From the NCBI RefSeq assembly GCF_003418935.1, contig NZ_QVMT01000008.1, forward strand, positions 208,580 to 272,579: DNA of 64,000 nt. Direction: 5' to 3'. Shown one piece after another: positions 36,470 through 45,216 of this stretch. The stretch is from Emticicia sp. C21 (GTDB lineage: Bacteria; Bacteroidota; Bacteroidia; Cytophagales; Spirosomataceae). Position numbers and translations under genes: made by a program. Under the pieces are notes generated by a model. It saw nothing but the letters and a program-made list of their open reading frames with translations. It had not been told where the DNA came from and made no database searches. How positions within the stretch are numbered: the first letter of the stretch is position 1; each line of letters begins with the position of its first letter.

Positions 36470-37606
36470 CTATTCGTTCTTCTCAATCTCTTTCATAGCT
36501 GCCAACACGGCTTCATCATAAGTTTTGTACTGACCGCTATCATATTTACTTAATTCAATAAGAATAGTAGGTATATACTTAAATTGCCTTTCCTGCAGGT
36601 AGTAACTCAGTAGCTTTTTAGCTCCTGGGGCGTCTCCTATTTTCTCGGCAATCATGATTTCACCTGCCCTCGTAAAATGCTCATACAAAGATGCCCGCCA
36701 GGTATTGTATCCCTGATTTGACATAGCTAATCTCATGGGTTCTAACAGGTGTTGCGTATCTGTTATCAATTTTTCAGGCAATTTATCTATACTAGGGTTT
36801 ACAAACGAATGGCCGAATTCGTGTACACTTAATTCCCGCAGACGCTGTTTATCAGTAAAACCCATTTGCAAATCATTGGTATTTAAGAAACTCTGGAAAT
36901 CAAGCGCGCCAAATACATTAAAGATGCGTGTCTTTTCACCAGAGGAATATCGCACGCCGAAGCCCATACCTTTGGGAATAGTGAGGCTTGGCACTAAAGT
37001 ATAGCTATCAAAGCCATATTTGTAGAAATTCTCCATCGCACTAATAAAGTCAGTTTCCGGTAGCCCTTGCGTTACTTCTTCAATGGCTTTATCGTAATAC
37101 TTTTTTGAATCAATCAGATATTGGTTGAAGTCTATTTGTGTATAAAAGGTATTTAGTCCATCCAGAAAAATTTTGGCATTCTCTTTTGCCTCTTTGAGGT
37201 TTTTGGTTTTTGAGAAATTGATAAAATAAGATTCAGGAATGGCATCGGTGAGTTTTGCATTCGGAAAATCTTCTATCTGTACCAGAAGAGCAATCAGGTA
37301 ATCTAACCATAGGTGGTCGGCTACTGTAAAGCCCGCGAGTAAGCTTTCATTAGCAGCAAACTTCTTATATTTTTCATAGATGAAGTATCCGTAATTATGC
37401 CAGTCTTTTTTAGCCATTTTCCTACCCCTCACATCTATTGTTTTGTTTTCAATATCTACTCCCTCAAACCCGATAAAGTAGGCTAATCCTAATAGTTCAA
37501 CATTCTTATTTATCTGAATTTTTAGTTTTTTATTGGGTGGAGGGTTAAGGGCAAAGAGACTATTTGCTAAAAGAGTAAGGAGAATGATTGTAATAGATTT
37601 TTTCAT
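36470..37606 (-). CDS. DUF4932-like putative secreted zinc metallopeptidase
   Basis: 378 residues with a signal peptide (about 1-20). The main domain resembles DUF4932: VELLGLAYFIGFEG near the mature N-terminus, then the helix RELSVHEFGHSFVNP with H262, E263 and H266, an HExxH zinc site that makes a peptidase role likely. GFGVRYSSGEKTRIFNVFGA precedes it. The C-terminal helices (LSYYLQERQFKYIPTILIELSKYD) also match the family. The substrate is unknown. It appears to be transcribed alone. Confidence 0.85.
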   Translation of the reverse strand: MKKSITIILLTLLANSLFALNPPPNKKLKIQINKNVELLGLAYFIGFEGVDIENKTIDVRGRKMAKKDWHNYGYFIYEKYKKFAANESLLAGFTVADHLWLDYLIALLVQIEDFPNAKLTDAIPESYFINFSKTKNLKEAKENAKIFLDGLNTFYTQIDFNQYLIDSKKYYDKAIEEVTQGLPETDFISAMENFYKYGFDSYTLVPSLTIPKGMGFGVRYSSGEKTRIFNVFGALDFQSFLNTNDLQMGFTDKQRLRELSVHEFGHSFVNPSIDKLPEKLITDTQHLLEPMRLAMSNQGYNTWRASLYEHFTRAGEIMIAEKIGDAPGAKKLLSYYLQERQFKYIPTILIELSKYDSGQYKTYDEAVLAAMKEIEKNE

Positions 37607-37964
37607 AATCAGATTTGGTTATTATATGTTGGAAGTTAATATATAAAACAGTGAAATGGCAATATGATTGTGTTATGCTATTATGGAGATACAAAATTCC
37701 TGTATTTTTCAAATCAGATAACAACCATGACTTGCACATCCCTATTAAAGACATTTATAAAGGACTTTTCCCTTATGTATGTTTTGCTGTTACTGATATT
37801 TTTTATTCTCGTTCTTAACTGCTACTATCAGTATATTCTATAAAACTTCTCCATAGTTAAAAAGTTATGGGGTTTTAGTTCATAAAAAAGCAGAAAATAC
37901 TGAGCAAGCTACTCAATATCTTCTGCTTTAAAGTTATTCAAGAATTAATGCCTTTTTTAGCAAT
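37607..37964. other. Intergenic stretch between DUF4932 gene and TonB receptor
   Basis: 358 bases holding the receptor's terminator (37887-37929) and the upstream region of the DUF4932 gene. A short plus-strand open frame here has no start context or recognisable content, so I do not call it. Confidence 0.4.
37887..37929 (-). terminator. Hairpin terminator of the TonB receptor gene
   Basis: Outer arms AAGCAGAA and TTCTGCTT, with an inner GAG/CTC pair, 36 bases after the receptor stop. A T run follows on the minus strand. Confidence 0.6.
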
Positions 37965-40325
37965 CTAGAATTTGATCAATGTCTGTAATCTGAAATTGCG
38001 AGGTACTCCGGCATCAAACATCCATTCTTTAAATTCAGGATACCACCAGCCATTAGCCGCATATCTGGTATTACTAAGGTTATATACATTAAGACCTATA
38101 CTGAATTTCTCGGTCTGATAAGAAATAGCAGCATCATAGAGCGTGTAAGCAGGTAAAAACTTGTTACCCTCCATGGCGTTCCAACCGGGTTGCACACCAC
38201 TTCGCTGACCTGTGTGTTGTAAACCACCTCCAAACGAAAGGCCCTTTAAAGTACCCTCTGTAAACTGATATTTCAACCATACATTTGCCAGATTTCTGGC
38301 AGTGCCACCATTATATAAACCAATAACTGTAGAATCAGCATCTTTCGTGATACGGGCATCGCAATAAGAATAATTAGCAGTTATGCTGATATTTTTATTG
38401 AGTTTACCCATCACATCAAAGTCAAAACCTCTGCTGCGTATCTGTCCTGTTTTTATATAAAATCCGTCATGCAAAAGGTCGGCGGTGCCTACATTATTCT
38501 TTTTGATGTCGTAACGTGATGCGTTAATAATCAATTGATTGTCAAACAATGAAATCTTTGCGCCAATTTCATTATTCGAACCAGTAAGAGCCGGTAATCG
38601 GCCGCCACCAAAAATAGCACCTCGCTGACTAACAAAGCTTTCGTCGTGCAAAGCATAGAAAGATACATTTTTATTCAGAAGATACGTGATACCTAAACGA
38701 GGAGTGAACTTCTTGTCAACCACTTCATAAGCAGGATCATTAGCGCTATTCCAATCCTGACCTGTGGTCAGGTCAGTAAATCTTCCAGCAAGCGTCAGGA
38801 TTAATTTATCGAATAATTTTAGATGATCCTGCACATATACAGCCATCCAGCGGTTAGTAGCACGCCATACGTAAGGATCGGTGAGATAGCTCAAGCTATC
38901 TTTACTCAGGTAATACGTGGGATTATTAATAACTAAAGGGAATCTTGTAAGGTCGCCCCAGGTACCTCCCGAAGTACTACCCTCGCTGCCATCACCGAAA
39001 TCAAGGCCTGCTAATATACTATGTTCTGCTTTTGCGCCTGTATTAAACTTACCGTCCAGAAACAACTGCATATTGGTTAATTGCCCAAACCAGTTACTCA
39101 TCGAATTGGCGCGGTATAAGGTATCTTTGGTAGGCGAAATTCCCGCCAGATTTAAAGTAGTACCATCCCAGTTAGTAGTCATATAGGCTGCTTGCGCATT
39201 GAGCGTCCATTTTGGGGCTAGTTTATGCACCAAATGCACTCTTGTATAAACATCTTCTCCCCAGAATTTATCATGGTTAGGGTCATTAATAGCCAGATTC
39301 TGCGGTAAAGCCCACATATCGCCATTGATTGAGATAGATGAATGGGTATTTTCCTGTGCCTGTGCTTTTACATAATTGTGTTCGAGTGTAATACTGGTTT
39401 TATCGTTCAATTCATATTTTAAAACAGGTGCAATAAATTGACGTTTGAAAGCACCAAACTGATAAAATTCATTGTTTTGCTGTATACCTGCATTAAATCT
39501 GCAACTCAGTTTACCATCACGAGAGAGGTCGCCTCCTAAATCTACATTCGTGCGCATCAGATTATAGCTACCCATACCAAAACCTACCTGAACTATTCTT
39601 TCGTGCGTGGCTTGTTTCGTAACAGTATTTACCAGACCACCAGGTTCTGAGTTTGCCAACATAAATCCTGCGGGTCCTTTCACAAATTCTATTTTCTCAA
39701 TCATAGCGGCATCTTCCTGGGCATTCCACCAGATAGGCCCGCCTACACCGTTTCTATAAGTGCCATAGGTAGCATTTGTTCCTCTGATTTGCAACGTCAT
39801 GTCCAGATTTCCGCCATAACTTTTGGTAATACCGCTTGATATACGAGCAATTTCCCCCTTGGAAAGCATGCCCATATCTAATAGGGTCTGTTTAGTAGCA
39901 ATATTGATGCTTTGCGGAATTTCTCTTAAATCGGCTTTTAACCTTAAAGATTCTGAGGGTTTTGATACTACATATTTATCAGCCCTATCAGCAGTTACAG
40001 CTACTTCATCTAATAGCTTATTGTTTTCTTCTACTGTGATATCTCCCAGTTCAAGTATCTGGTTGGCAAGGATTTCAACCTGTTTTTCTACCTGATTATA
40101 GGCACTGCCTCTTATAATTAAAGTGTATTTCCCTGGCTTAGTAGATAAGGTAAAATGCCCTGATTCATCAGTAGCATTGCCGACCCTTGTATTTTTCAAT
40201 AAAACAGAGATAAAGGGTACGGCTTCGCCTTTATTTGATAAGATTTTTCCGCTAATTGTTCCCTTTTGTCCCAAGGCAATTAAAGAAAATAATAAGCAGA
40301 GAGTAGTTAGATAGAGGTATTTCAT
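37965..40325 (-). CDS. TonB-dependent siderophore receptor
   Basis: A 786-residue outer-membrane receptor. Signal peptide about 1-19, carboxypeptidase-regulatory-like beta domain about 22-100 (GTISGKILSNKGEAVPFISV), then a plug about 125-245 (REIPQSINIATKQTLLDMG, LQIRGTN, IEKIEFVKGPAGFMLANSEPGGLVNTVTK) and a 22-strand barrel to the end, closing with an aromatic residue (TLIKF). The plug sequence and YLLNKNVSFYALHDESF place it in the FhuA/FhuE/FpvA-type siderophore group rather than SusC. The substrate is probably an Fe(III)-hydroxamate or similar. No Fur box was found upstream. It stands alone without a visible transport operon. Confidence 0.92.
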   Translation of the reverse strand: MKYLYLTTLCLLFSLIALGQKGTISGKILSNKGEAVPFISVLLKNTRVGNATDESGHFTLSTKPGKYTLIIRGSAYNQVEKQVEILANQILELGDITVEENNKLLDEVAVTADRADKYVVSKPSESLRLKADLREIPQSINIATKQTLLDMGMLSKGEIARISSGITKSYGGNLDMTLQIRGTNATYGTYRNGVGGPIWWNAQEDAAMIEKIEFVKGPAGFMLANSEPGGLVNTVTKQATHERIVQVGFGMGSYNLMRTNVDLGGDLSRDGKLSCRFNAGIQQNNEFYQFGAFKRQFIAPVLKYELNDKTSITLEHNYVKAQAQENTHSSISINGDMWALPQNLAINDPNHDKFWGEDVYTRVHLVHKLAPKWTLNAQAAYMTTNWDGTTLNLAGISPTKDTLYRANSMSNWFGQLTNMQLFLDGKFNTGAKAEHSILAGLDFGDGSEGSTSGGTWGDLTRFPLVINNPTYYLSKDSLSYLTDPYVWRATNRWMAVYVQDHLKLFDKLILTLAGRFTDLTTGQDWNSANDPAYEVVDKKFTPRLGITYLLNKNVSFYALHDESFVSQRGAIFGGGRLPALTGSNNEIGAKISLFDNQLIINASRYDIKKNNVGTADLLHDGFYIKTGQIRSRGFDFDVMGKLNKNISITANYSYCDARITKDADSTVIGLYNGGTARNLANVWLKYQFTEGTLKGLSFGGGLQHTGQRSGVQPGWNAMEGNKFLPAYTLYDAAISYQTEKFSIGLNVYNLSNTRYAANGWWYPEFKEWMFDAGVPRNFRLQTLIKF

Positions 40326-40684
40326 TTATTATTTTTATTTAGACTAATTATAAATAATGCAAAGCAAATACCTAAATTATTCCTATACAAGCATTTAGCA
40401 TATTTTTAACAAATTATTTGCTCCGATTTTATAAGTTTTATACTTATGGAAGATTTTATAGGAGATTATTTATAATAAAAAAAGCCAATAGCTGGTTAGA
40501 ACTATTGGCTTCTATCATACTTTATAGTTGTAAATAACAATTATTGAAGATACCTTGAATTAATAAGACTAAAAAGCACTTATAATAACCTGATATTTAT
40601 TATATACTCATTATCCTAAACAACCGTAACATAACCAAATCTATCGTATATTTAAACTTTGTCTTTTTCATAGCTAAAATCACA
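40326..40684. other. Intergenic stretch upstream of the TonB receptor
   Basis: 359 AT-rich bases. It contains the hairpin at 40482-40511 and must include the receptor's promoter; no clear -7 box or Fur-type dyad was found. Confidence 0.4.
40482..40511 (-). terminator. Hairpin terminator of the 149-residue lipoprotein gene
   Basis: Perfect arms AAGCCAATAG (40482-40491) and CTATTGGCTT (40502-40511). On the minus strand the stem is followed by a T7 run, as expected for a factor-independent terminator. It lies 174 bases from the stop codon. Confidence 0.65.
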
Positions 40685-41134
40685 TTATCTAGCCCTCATG
40701 GCATCAGTATCAGTAAATACATATTCTACGCCTCCGCAACTTTTATTGAGTAAACTACTCTGGTATCTTGAATAAGCCTTTGGATTAAAGAAACTGCGGG
40801 AATCCTGTTTGCAATTAATATCCCCATTCAGAATCTCACATTGTTTTACATCTATAATTCTCTTGCCATTTGATAGTAAAACAACAATAGAATCACCGTC
40901 CTGTGGAAAACTTCCCAACGGAAGTTCGTCTGTCCAGAAACTAAAATCAACGCTATTCTCACCTTTTACCTCTACCATTTTTACCTTACCTGCGGCGCGC
41001 TTACCCCAACCAAACTGAACAGGTTCGCTCGATTTATTAGTAAAGCTCACATAATACAAGCACGTTTTTGGACCCATGCAGGCGTTTAAGATAAAAGCAC
41101 TACTTATTAAAAAAATTACAGCCTTCGTTTTCAT
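40685..41134 (-). CDS. Small predicted lipoprotein
   Basis: 149 residues with lipobox ILNAC (cysteine at residue 19). The mature part reads as a compact beta domain (CLYYVSFTNKSSEPVQFGWG, VDFSFWTDELPLG) with four further cysteines that could pair. No family was recognised. It is flanked by long gene-free stretches and appears to be a single-gene unit. Confidence 0.65.
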   Translation of the reverse strand: MKTKAVIFLISSAFILNACMGPKTCLYYVSFTNKSSEPVQFGWGKRAAGKVKMVEVKGENSVDFSFWTDELPLGSFPQDGDSIVVLLSNGKRIIDVKQCEILNGDINCKQDSRSFFNPKAYSRYQSSLLNKSCGGVEYVFTDTDAMRAR

Positions 41135-41666
41135 ATTAGCACCGTTAAGTAATTCTAACTATTAAACTATACCAGATACCATTTGTTCTTAAAAACAGGT
41201 AATCATTTTAAGATTCTACTGAATATTTATTATATTTATTGTAAAAACATACCTGGTAGAAAATTACCAGAAAAGAGGGTCAATTTGTAGCAGAATGTCA
41301 ACAGCCAACAGGTTTGCGGGGAAGAACAAACACACGTATACTAGTAATTTTTGATAAGCAAAAGATATTGGGGAAAAGATAGGTCATTCACATTTCTTCC
41401 TGGAAAAAACTTATACTAAGTCATATCTTAGAGGTTTTGGTATAATTTTTTATAAGCTATATATGAGCGTATTTATTTATTCCTATATAGGTTCAATAAA
41501 AACAAAAACGCGATAAAGATTATCGCGTAATTAAACTAAAAAAATCATGGAGCCAATCTTAGAAAATAATATCAAACATAGATTTTATATCCTACGTACC
41601 GAAGACCACGTATTTTATTATTCAATGATGATAAGTACCGAATCGCGTTTTTGTTGGTATCAATTA
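41135..41666. other. Long intergenic stretch with a hairpin and a small open frame
   Basis: 532 bases. The first 370 are featureless and AT-rich. The distal part holds a 9-bp-arm hairpin at 41508-41528 and a 45-codon open frame at 41547-41684. An 11-bp element (AAAAACGCGAT at 41504-41514) recurs inverted at 41642-41652. Confidence 0.4.
41508..41528. repeat. Short perfect hairpin
   Basis: ACGCGATAA (41508-41516) and TTATCGCGT (41520-41528) with a 3-base loop. It may be a terminator or a leader structure for the small open frame that follows. Confidence 0.5.
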
Positions 41667-41684
41667 CTAAAGCCTGTTGTCTGA
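41547..41684 (+). CDS. Possible 45-residue small protein
   Basis: Starts ATG after an A-rich stretch (AAACTAAAAAAATC), which is a reasonable initiation context for this phylum. The peptide begins MEPILENNIKHRF and ends QLLKPVV. Its last 18 bases overlap the 3' end of the convergent 71-residue gene. No similarity is recognised. The call rests only on the start context and the preceding hairpin. Confidence 0.3.
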   Translation: MEPILENNIKHRFYILRTEDHVFYYSMMISTESRFCWYQLLKPVV

Positions 41685-41882
41685 GCCACTGCCTGTGGTT
41701 CCGGCGTCAGTATCTGATTTTAAACCTCTTAAACGGCGTACACTACCAGGATCATTTATACTAGATTCAGACTTGCGGTTACCTGCATACTCTTTACTTT
41801 GTGTTCCCGAAAAATCATCATTTGTGGCATTAGAATACTTATCCTTAGTATCCTTTTTCGTTTTCTTTTGTGTAGTTTCCAT
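41667..41882 (-). CDS. Small hydrophilic protein
   Basis: 71 residues counted from METTQKKTKKD; a longer frame exists upstream but would overlap the preceding gene and has no good start. The sequence is highly charged and low in hydrophobic residues (KKDTKDKYSNATNDDF, NRKSESSINDPGSVRRLRG) and is likely disordered. It lies 92 bases downstream of the PEP-mutase-like gene on the same strand. The function is unknown. Confidence 0.55.
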   Translation of the reverse strand: METTQKKTKKDTKDKYSNATNDDFSGTQSKEYAGNRKSESSINDPGSVRRLRGLKSDTDAGTTGSGSDNRL

Positions 41883-41973
41883 AACTTTAATCAATTGTGT
41901 TGATAAATATTGTTCTGGTTTATAGCTAAAAAACTCTATGCCACGCACCAAAGCAAACAATCGATAAAAACTA

Positions 41974-42828
41974 CTAATCAAGACGTTTATTTACTAATCC
42001 TTTCACATAATCGCTTGTTACATCGTTATTGACAATCTCGTCAAGGCCCTCGTAATCTTTCAATTTCAAAGCCATATCTTTCATGGTTTTAAGAGCTAAT
42101 TTTAAATAATTTGGCCCTAGGCTTACTCTGGCTATGCCGATTTCTTCAAGGGTTTTCAGCGATGGAATACCAGGGAATGTCAACACATTAATCGGGAAAT
42201 CAATAGCAGCCACTAATCGCTTTAAATCTTCCTCTTTTTTCATCAGAATCGGGTAAAAACAATCAGCACCGGCCTCCTTATATGCTAAACCTCTTTTAAT
42301 TATCTCTTCAAACTTTGCCTCTTCATTCGGAAAAAGGTTTCCATGAATTATCACATCGGTTCGGGCATTCACAAAAAGCGGAATATCTCTTTCTTGGCCT
42401 ACTTGTTTAATGATTCTGATTCTATTGCATTGTTCTTCAATCGAATTAAGTCCATGAGAACTAATATTTGTATCTTCAATATTGATACCTACTATTCCGG
42501 TATCTACTAATAGCCCTATATTCTCACGTAATTGCTGGTCTGTGGCGGCATAGGCACATTCCACATCAGCAGTTACCGGAATGTCTACGTTACTGGCTAT
42601 CTGTTTCAAACGTATTAGTACTTCACTAAATGGTATCTGCTCTCCATCATTATATCCATTAGAAAATGCCACAGAGGCACTAGCGGTGGCTATGGCAGGG
42701 AATTGCAGACTTTCTAATAGCAATGCTCCCAAAGTATCCCAGATATTTGGTAAAATCAATAGTTTACCTGTATGGTGCAGGGCATAGAGTTTCAATGCCT
42801 TTTCTTTTTGTGTAGGTTTTGTTGTCAT
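41974..42828 (-). CDS. Isocitrate lyase / PEP mutase family protein
   Basis: A 284-residue TIM-barrel enzyme. Family marks are LILPNIWDTLGA (PEP-binding start), FPAIATASASVAFSNGY, VTADVECAYA (metal-binding acidic residues), GIVGINIEDT and FVNARTDVIIHG. It lacks the KKCGH catalytic loop of isocitrate lyase, so it belongs to the phosphonopyruvate hydrolase/oxaloacetate decarboxylase-like branch; the exact reaction is open. It starts 3 bases after the NTF2-like gene, so the two form one transcription unit. Confidence 0.88.
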   Translation of the reverse strand: MTTKPTQKEKALKLYALHHTGKLLILPNIWDTLGALLLESLQFPAIATASASVAFSNGYNDGEQIPFSEVLIRLKQIASNVDIPVTADVECAYAATDQQLRENIGLLVDTGIVGINIEDTNISSHGLNSIEEQCNRIRIIKQVGQERDIPLFVNARTDVIIHGNLFPNEEAKFEEIIKRGLAYKEAGADCFYPILMKKEEDLKRLVAAIDFPINVLTFPGIPSLKTLEEIGIARVSLGPNYLKLALKTMKDMALKLKDYEGLDEIVNNDVTSDYVKGLVNKRLD

Positions 42829-42831
42829 GGT

Positions 42832-43209
42832 TTAGCTTATATCAGTAATTGCAATGATTTTTAAGTTATTAAAAGTAAAAACAGATTTTCCTTTCAGATC
42901 GAGGGCATCGCCTTTTTTTAGTCCATTAGGTAAGTCAATGGCTAGAATGACATGATAATCAATCTCAATTTCTGTCTGATTATGTTTATGCTGAAAGCTT
43001 TTAATCAATTGTTGTCTATCTGAGAAAAAGGCTTTGGCTTTTTCTGCCTGGTCTCTGAATGCCGATAGGCCCTGAATGCTCATATTTACTTCGCCACCAG
43101 AGATATTTTCAAACTGAACGTTTTCATCTAAATCTCTTAACATGCCCTCAACATCAAAGTTGTTATAAGATTTAATATAATGTTGTATGAGCTGCTCTTG
43201 TTGCTGCAT
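42832..43209 (-). CDS. SnoaL/NTF2-like domain protein
   Basis: A 125-residue cone-shaped alpha+beta domain. The opening helix LIQHYIKSYNNFDVEGMLRDLDENVQFENI and the strands IEIDYHVILAIDL and LKGKSVFTFNNLKIIAITD fit the SnoaL-like nuclear transport factor 2 fold. Small-molecule isomerase or binding roles are common, but none can be assigned. It is immediately followed (3 bases) by the PEP-mutase-like gene. Confidence 0.8.
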   Translation of the reverse strand: MQQQEQLIQHYIKSYNNFDVEGMLRDLDENVQFENISGGEVNMSIQGLSAFRDQAEKAKAFFSDRQQLIKSFQHKHNQTEIEIDYHVILAIDLPNGLKKGDALDLKGKSVFTFNNLKIIAITDIS

Positions 43210-43291
43210 TTTATAGTTTTCTAATTATTGGTGGTTTTGCACAAGTAATGCTTAAAGATAAAAAAATTGCCATAGACAAAGCTTAATTTTT

Positions 43292-43741
43292 TCATAAATC
43301 CCAAGTAAACCGAACCTTATTCTTTCCAACTCCACCCATACGCTCATAAAACCTGATAGCCCTTGTATTAAAATCAGGGGTTTGCCATTGGATATTCACA
43401 CAGTTGTTTTGTTGGGCAATTACTTTGAGTTTTTGCATAATTTCTTCACCAATACCCAAGCCTCTGCACCCGGGTTCTAAATAAAGGCAGTCAAGATACA
43501 AAAAAGTACCTACGTCCCAGGTCGAATAATCGAAAGTATAAGAGGCATACCCTACCAATTGCTGATTACTTTCTACTACCCAGCAAAATAGCTTTGGGGT
43601 TTCTGCGAAAAGGACTTTGCTCAGTTGCTCCTCTTTGCCGATTGGGTTATAGTCAGCGTGTTCATATTCAGCATGTTTGTGGCATAATTCTACTAAGGCT
43701 GGCAGGTCTTGCGCTTGTATGGCTCTTATCTGGTATTCCAT
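43292..43741 (-). CDS. GNAT family N-acetyltransferase
   Basis: 149 residues of the GNAT fold. YQIRAIQAQDLPALVELC opens the domain, LVGYASYTFDYSTW is the central strand, and GCRGLGIGEEIMQKLKVIA is the acetyl-CoA pyrophosphate-binding loop and helix. NCVNIQWQTPDFNTRAIRFYERMGG completes motif B. Its start overlaps the end of the LysR gene by 16 bases, so it is translationally coupled to that regulator. The acceptor is unknown. Confidence 0.9.
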   Translation of the reverse strand: MEYQIRAIQAQDLPALVELCHKHAEYEHADYNPIGKEEQLSKVLFAETPKLFCWVVESNQQLVGYASYTFDYSTWDVGTFLYLDCLYLEPGCRGLGIGEEIMQKLKVIAQQNNCVNIQWQTPDFNTRAIRFYERMGGVGKNKVRFTWDL

Positions 43742-44628
43742 TGGAGATTAATTTCGGTCTGCAAAAACTCTATAAAATGATGGAAATATTGGGGGTAGGT
43801 TCTGTTATTCATAATAGCTACGTAATGTTTCCGTTTCAAGCCATGCTTCCCGATCTTAATCGCTTTCAAACCCGTATCTTTCAGATAAGGTCTCAATGCC
43901 CAGTTAGCCATTGACATCACTCCCATATCAGCCTTTACCATTTCTATAGAAGCTTCTGTGAGTGGCAATGGCGTAATTTTCTTCGGACTTATATTGGCAG
44001 GTGCTAACAAAAATTGATGTACTGTAACAGTTTCTAATGGTAATGAATGGATAAGCAGGTGTTCATTTGTAAAGTCTTCGGCTACTACAAATTTCTTATT
44101 AGCCCAGGCATGGTTTTCAGAAACTACCATCATCATTTCGTCCTGAAAAAGCTCCAGATATTTAATAGTATTATCTTTAATTCGGTCGCTTACAATAGCA
44201 ATATCCAGTACGTTGGCTAATAGTTTTTGCAGTGGATAATGCGTAGCTTCCATCACAATTTTTAAATCAATATTGGGGTAAAGTTTCTGGAACTGTTTTA
44301 TTACGGAGGGCAACCAGTGATAGCCCGAATAGCATTCAGTACTGATTCTGATTTCACCTATTTCGCCAAATACCAGTTGTTTGATTTCTTTTTCAGTATC
44401 CGACAATTTATTAATGATTTCTTTGGCAGTCTGGTAGAGTTTTTCTCCGGCTTGCGTCAGAACCAGTTTTTTGTTGGTACGCAAAAAAATCTTTGTGCCT
44501 AACTGATATTCAGCCTCTTTAAGTTGATGGCTCAATGCCGATTGGGTCAGATGGAGTTTATCTATAGCCCTGGTAATGCTACCCTCCTCTACAATGGCTT
44601 TAATAAGCCGTAAATGTCTGATTTCCAT
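43726..44628 (-). CDS. LysR family transcriptional regulator
   Basis: About 300 residues, counted from MEIRHLRLIKAIVEEGS; an in-frame ATG 15 bases upstream adds five residues and cannot be excluded. The winged HTH is at 5-62 (SITRAIDKLHLTQSALSHQLKEAEYQLG), and the periplasmic-binding-like effector domain runs from about 88 to the end. It is divergent from a rhodanese gene, and the gap between them holds a long dyad that fits a LysR operator. It overlaps the GNAT gene downstream. Confidence 0.92.
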   Translation of the reverse strand: MEIRHLRLIKAIVEEGSITRAIDKLHLTQSALSHQLKEAEYQLGTKIFLRTNKKLVLTQAGEKLYQTAKEIINKLSDTEKEIKQLVFGEIGEIRISTECYSGYHWLPSVIKQFQKLYPNIDLKIVMEATHYPLQKLLANVLDIAIVSDRIKDNTIKYLELFQDEMMMVVSENHAWANKKFVVAEDFTNEHLLIHSLPLETVTVHQFLLAPANISPKKITPLPLTEASIEMVKADMGVMSMANWALRPYLKDTGLKAIKIGKHGLKRKHYVAIMNNRTYPQYFHHFIEFLQTEINLQWNTR

Positions 44629-44679
44629 AACCTGATTGATCAATAGAGCAAATTAACACAATTTGTCCATTAGATTTAT

Positions 44680-44716
44680 ATGAAAAGAATTGATGATTTG
44701 CATCAATTCTTTTCAT
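44680..44716. promoter_or_regulatory. Perfect dyad between lysR and rhodanese genes (candidate operator)
   Basis: 16-bp arms: ATGAAAAGAATTGATG (44680-44695) and CATCAATTCTTTTCAT (44701-44716) around ATTTG. The core, TTGATG-N5-CATCAA, includes a T-N11-A pattern typical of LysR boxes. It lies just upstream of the rhodanese -7 box. Confidence 0.7.
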
Positions 44717-44739
44717 TTTTCTTGCTTTAGGCTGTATCG

Positions 44740-44747
44740 TAGTTTTG
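44740..44747 (+). promoter_or_regulatory. Candidate -7 box of the rhodanese gene
   Basis: TAGTTTTG matches TAnnTTTG, 33 bases before the ATG at 44781. The operator-like dyad ends 23 bases upstream, next to the expected -33 region. Confidence 0.5.
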
Positions 44748-44780
44748 CTACAATCAATCAAGAAAACAAAACATAACAAA

Positions 44781-45176
44781 ATGAATGCACAAATCAAACA
44801 TTACGAAGATAAACTAGCGTACGAAATGGACCCGTCAGATTTATTTGACGCCCTGAATAAAGGAGAAAAAGTAATAGCACTGGATACCCGAAAACCCTTT
44901 GGTTATGAAGCCGAGCATATACCAACAGCCATCAACATTCCTCATAGGGAAATGAACGAAACCACCACTCAACACCTGGATCGTGACGTTATTTATGTGA
45001 CCTATTGCGACGGCATCGGCTGCAATGCTTCTACCAAAGGCGCATTGAATATGGCTCGTCTAGGCTTCAATGTAAGAGAACTCATGGGTGGTATTGAATG
45101 GTGGAAATTTGATGGGTATGCGACTGAGGGCACTAAAGCCCATACAACAGGACAAAAGGTTGAATGTGCTTGTTGA
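44781..45176 (+). CDS. Rhodanese-like domain protein
   Basis: A 131-residue single rhodanese domain, with ATG at 44781 preferred because an A-rich ribosome-binding region precedes it and the longer frame starts inside the promoter. KVIALDTRKPFGYEAEHIPTAINIPH is the CH2A-type strand-helix, and the active-site loop is C76-DGIG-C81. A second loop cysteine and a C-terminal CAC are also present and could relay persulfide. It is divergently transcribed from a LysR regulator, which likely controls it. Confidence 0.88.
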   Translation: MNAQIKHYEDKLAYEMDPSDLFDALNKGEKVIALDTRKPFGYEAEHIPTAINIPHREMNETTTQHLDRDVIYVTYCDGIGCNASTKGALNMARLGFNVRELMGGIEWWKFDGYATEGTKAHTTGQKVECAC

Positions 45177-45180
45177 TGAG

Positions 45181-45210
45181 TGTAGCTGCACATTTTGGCG
45201 TGCAGCTACA
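45181..45210. terminator. Bidirectional hairpin after the rhodanese gene
   Basis: Perfect 11-bp arms, TGTAGCTGCAC (45181-45191) and GTGCAGCTACA (45200-45210), with an 8-base loop between convergent genes. Confidence 0.7.
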
Positions 45211-45216
45211 AATGCC

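Noticed and set aside
37615..37818. A 67-codon plus-strand frame between the DUF4932 and TonB receptor genes
   Set aside because: No ribosome-binding context, and it coincides with the expected promoter region of the minus-strand gene.
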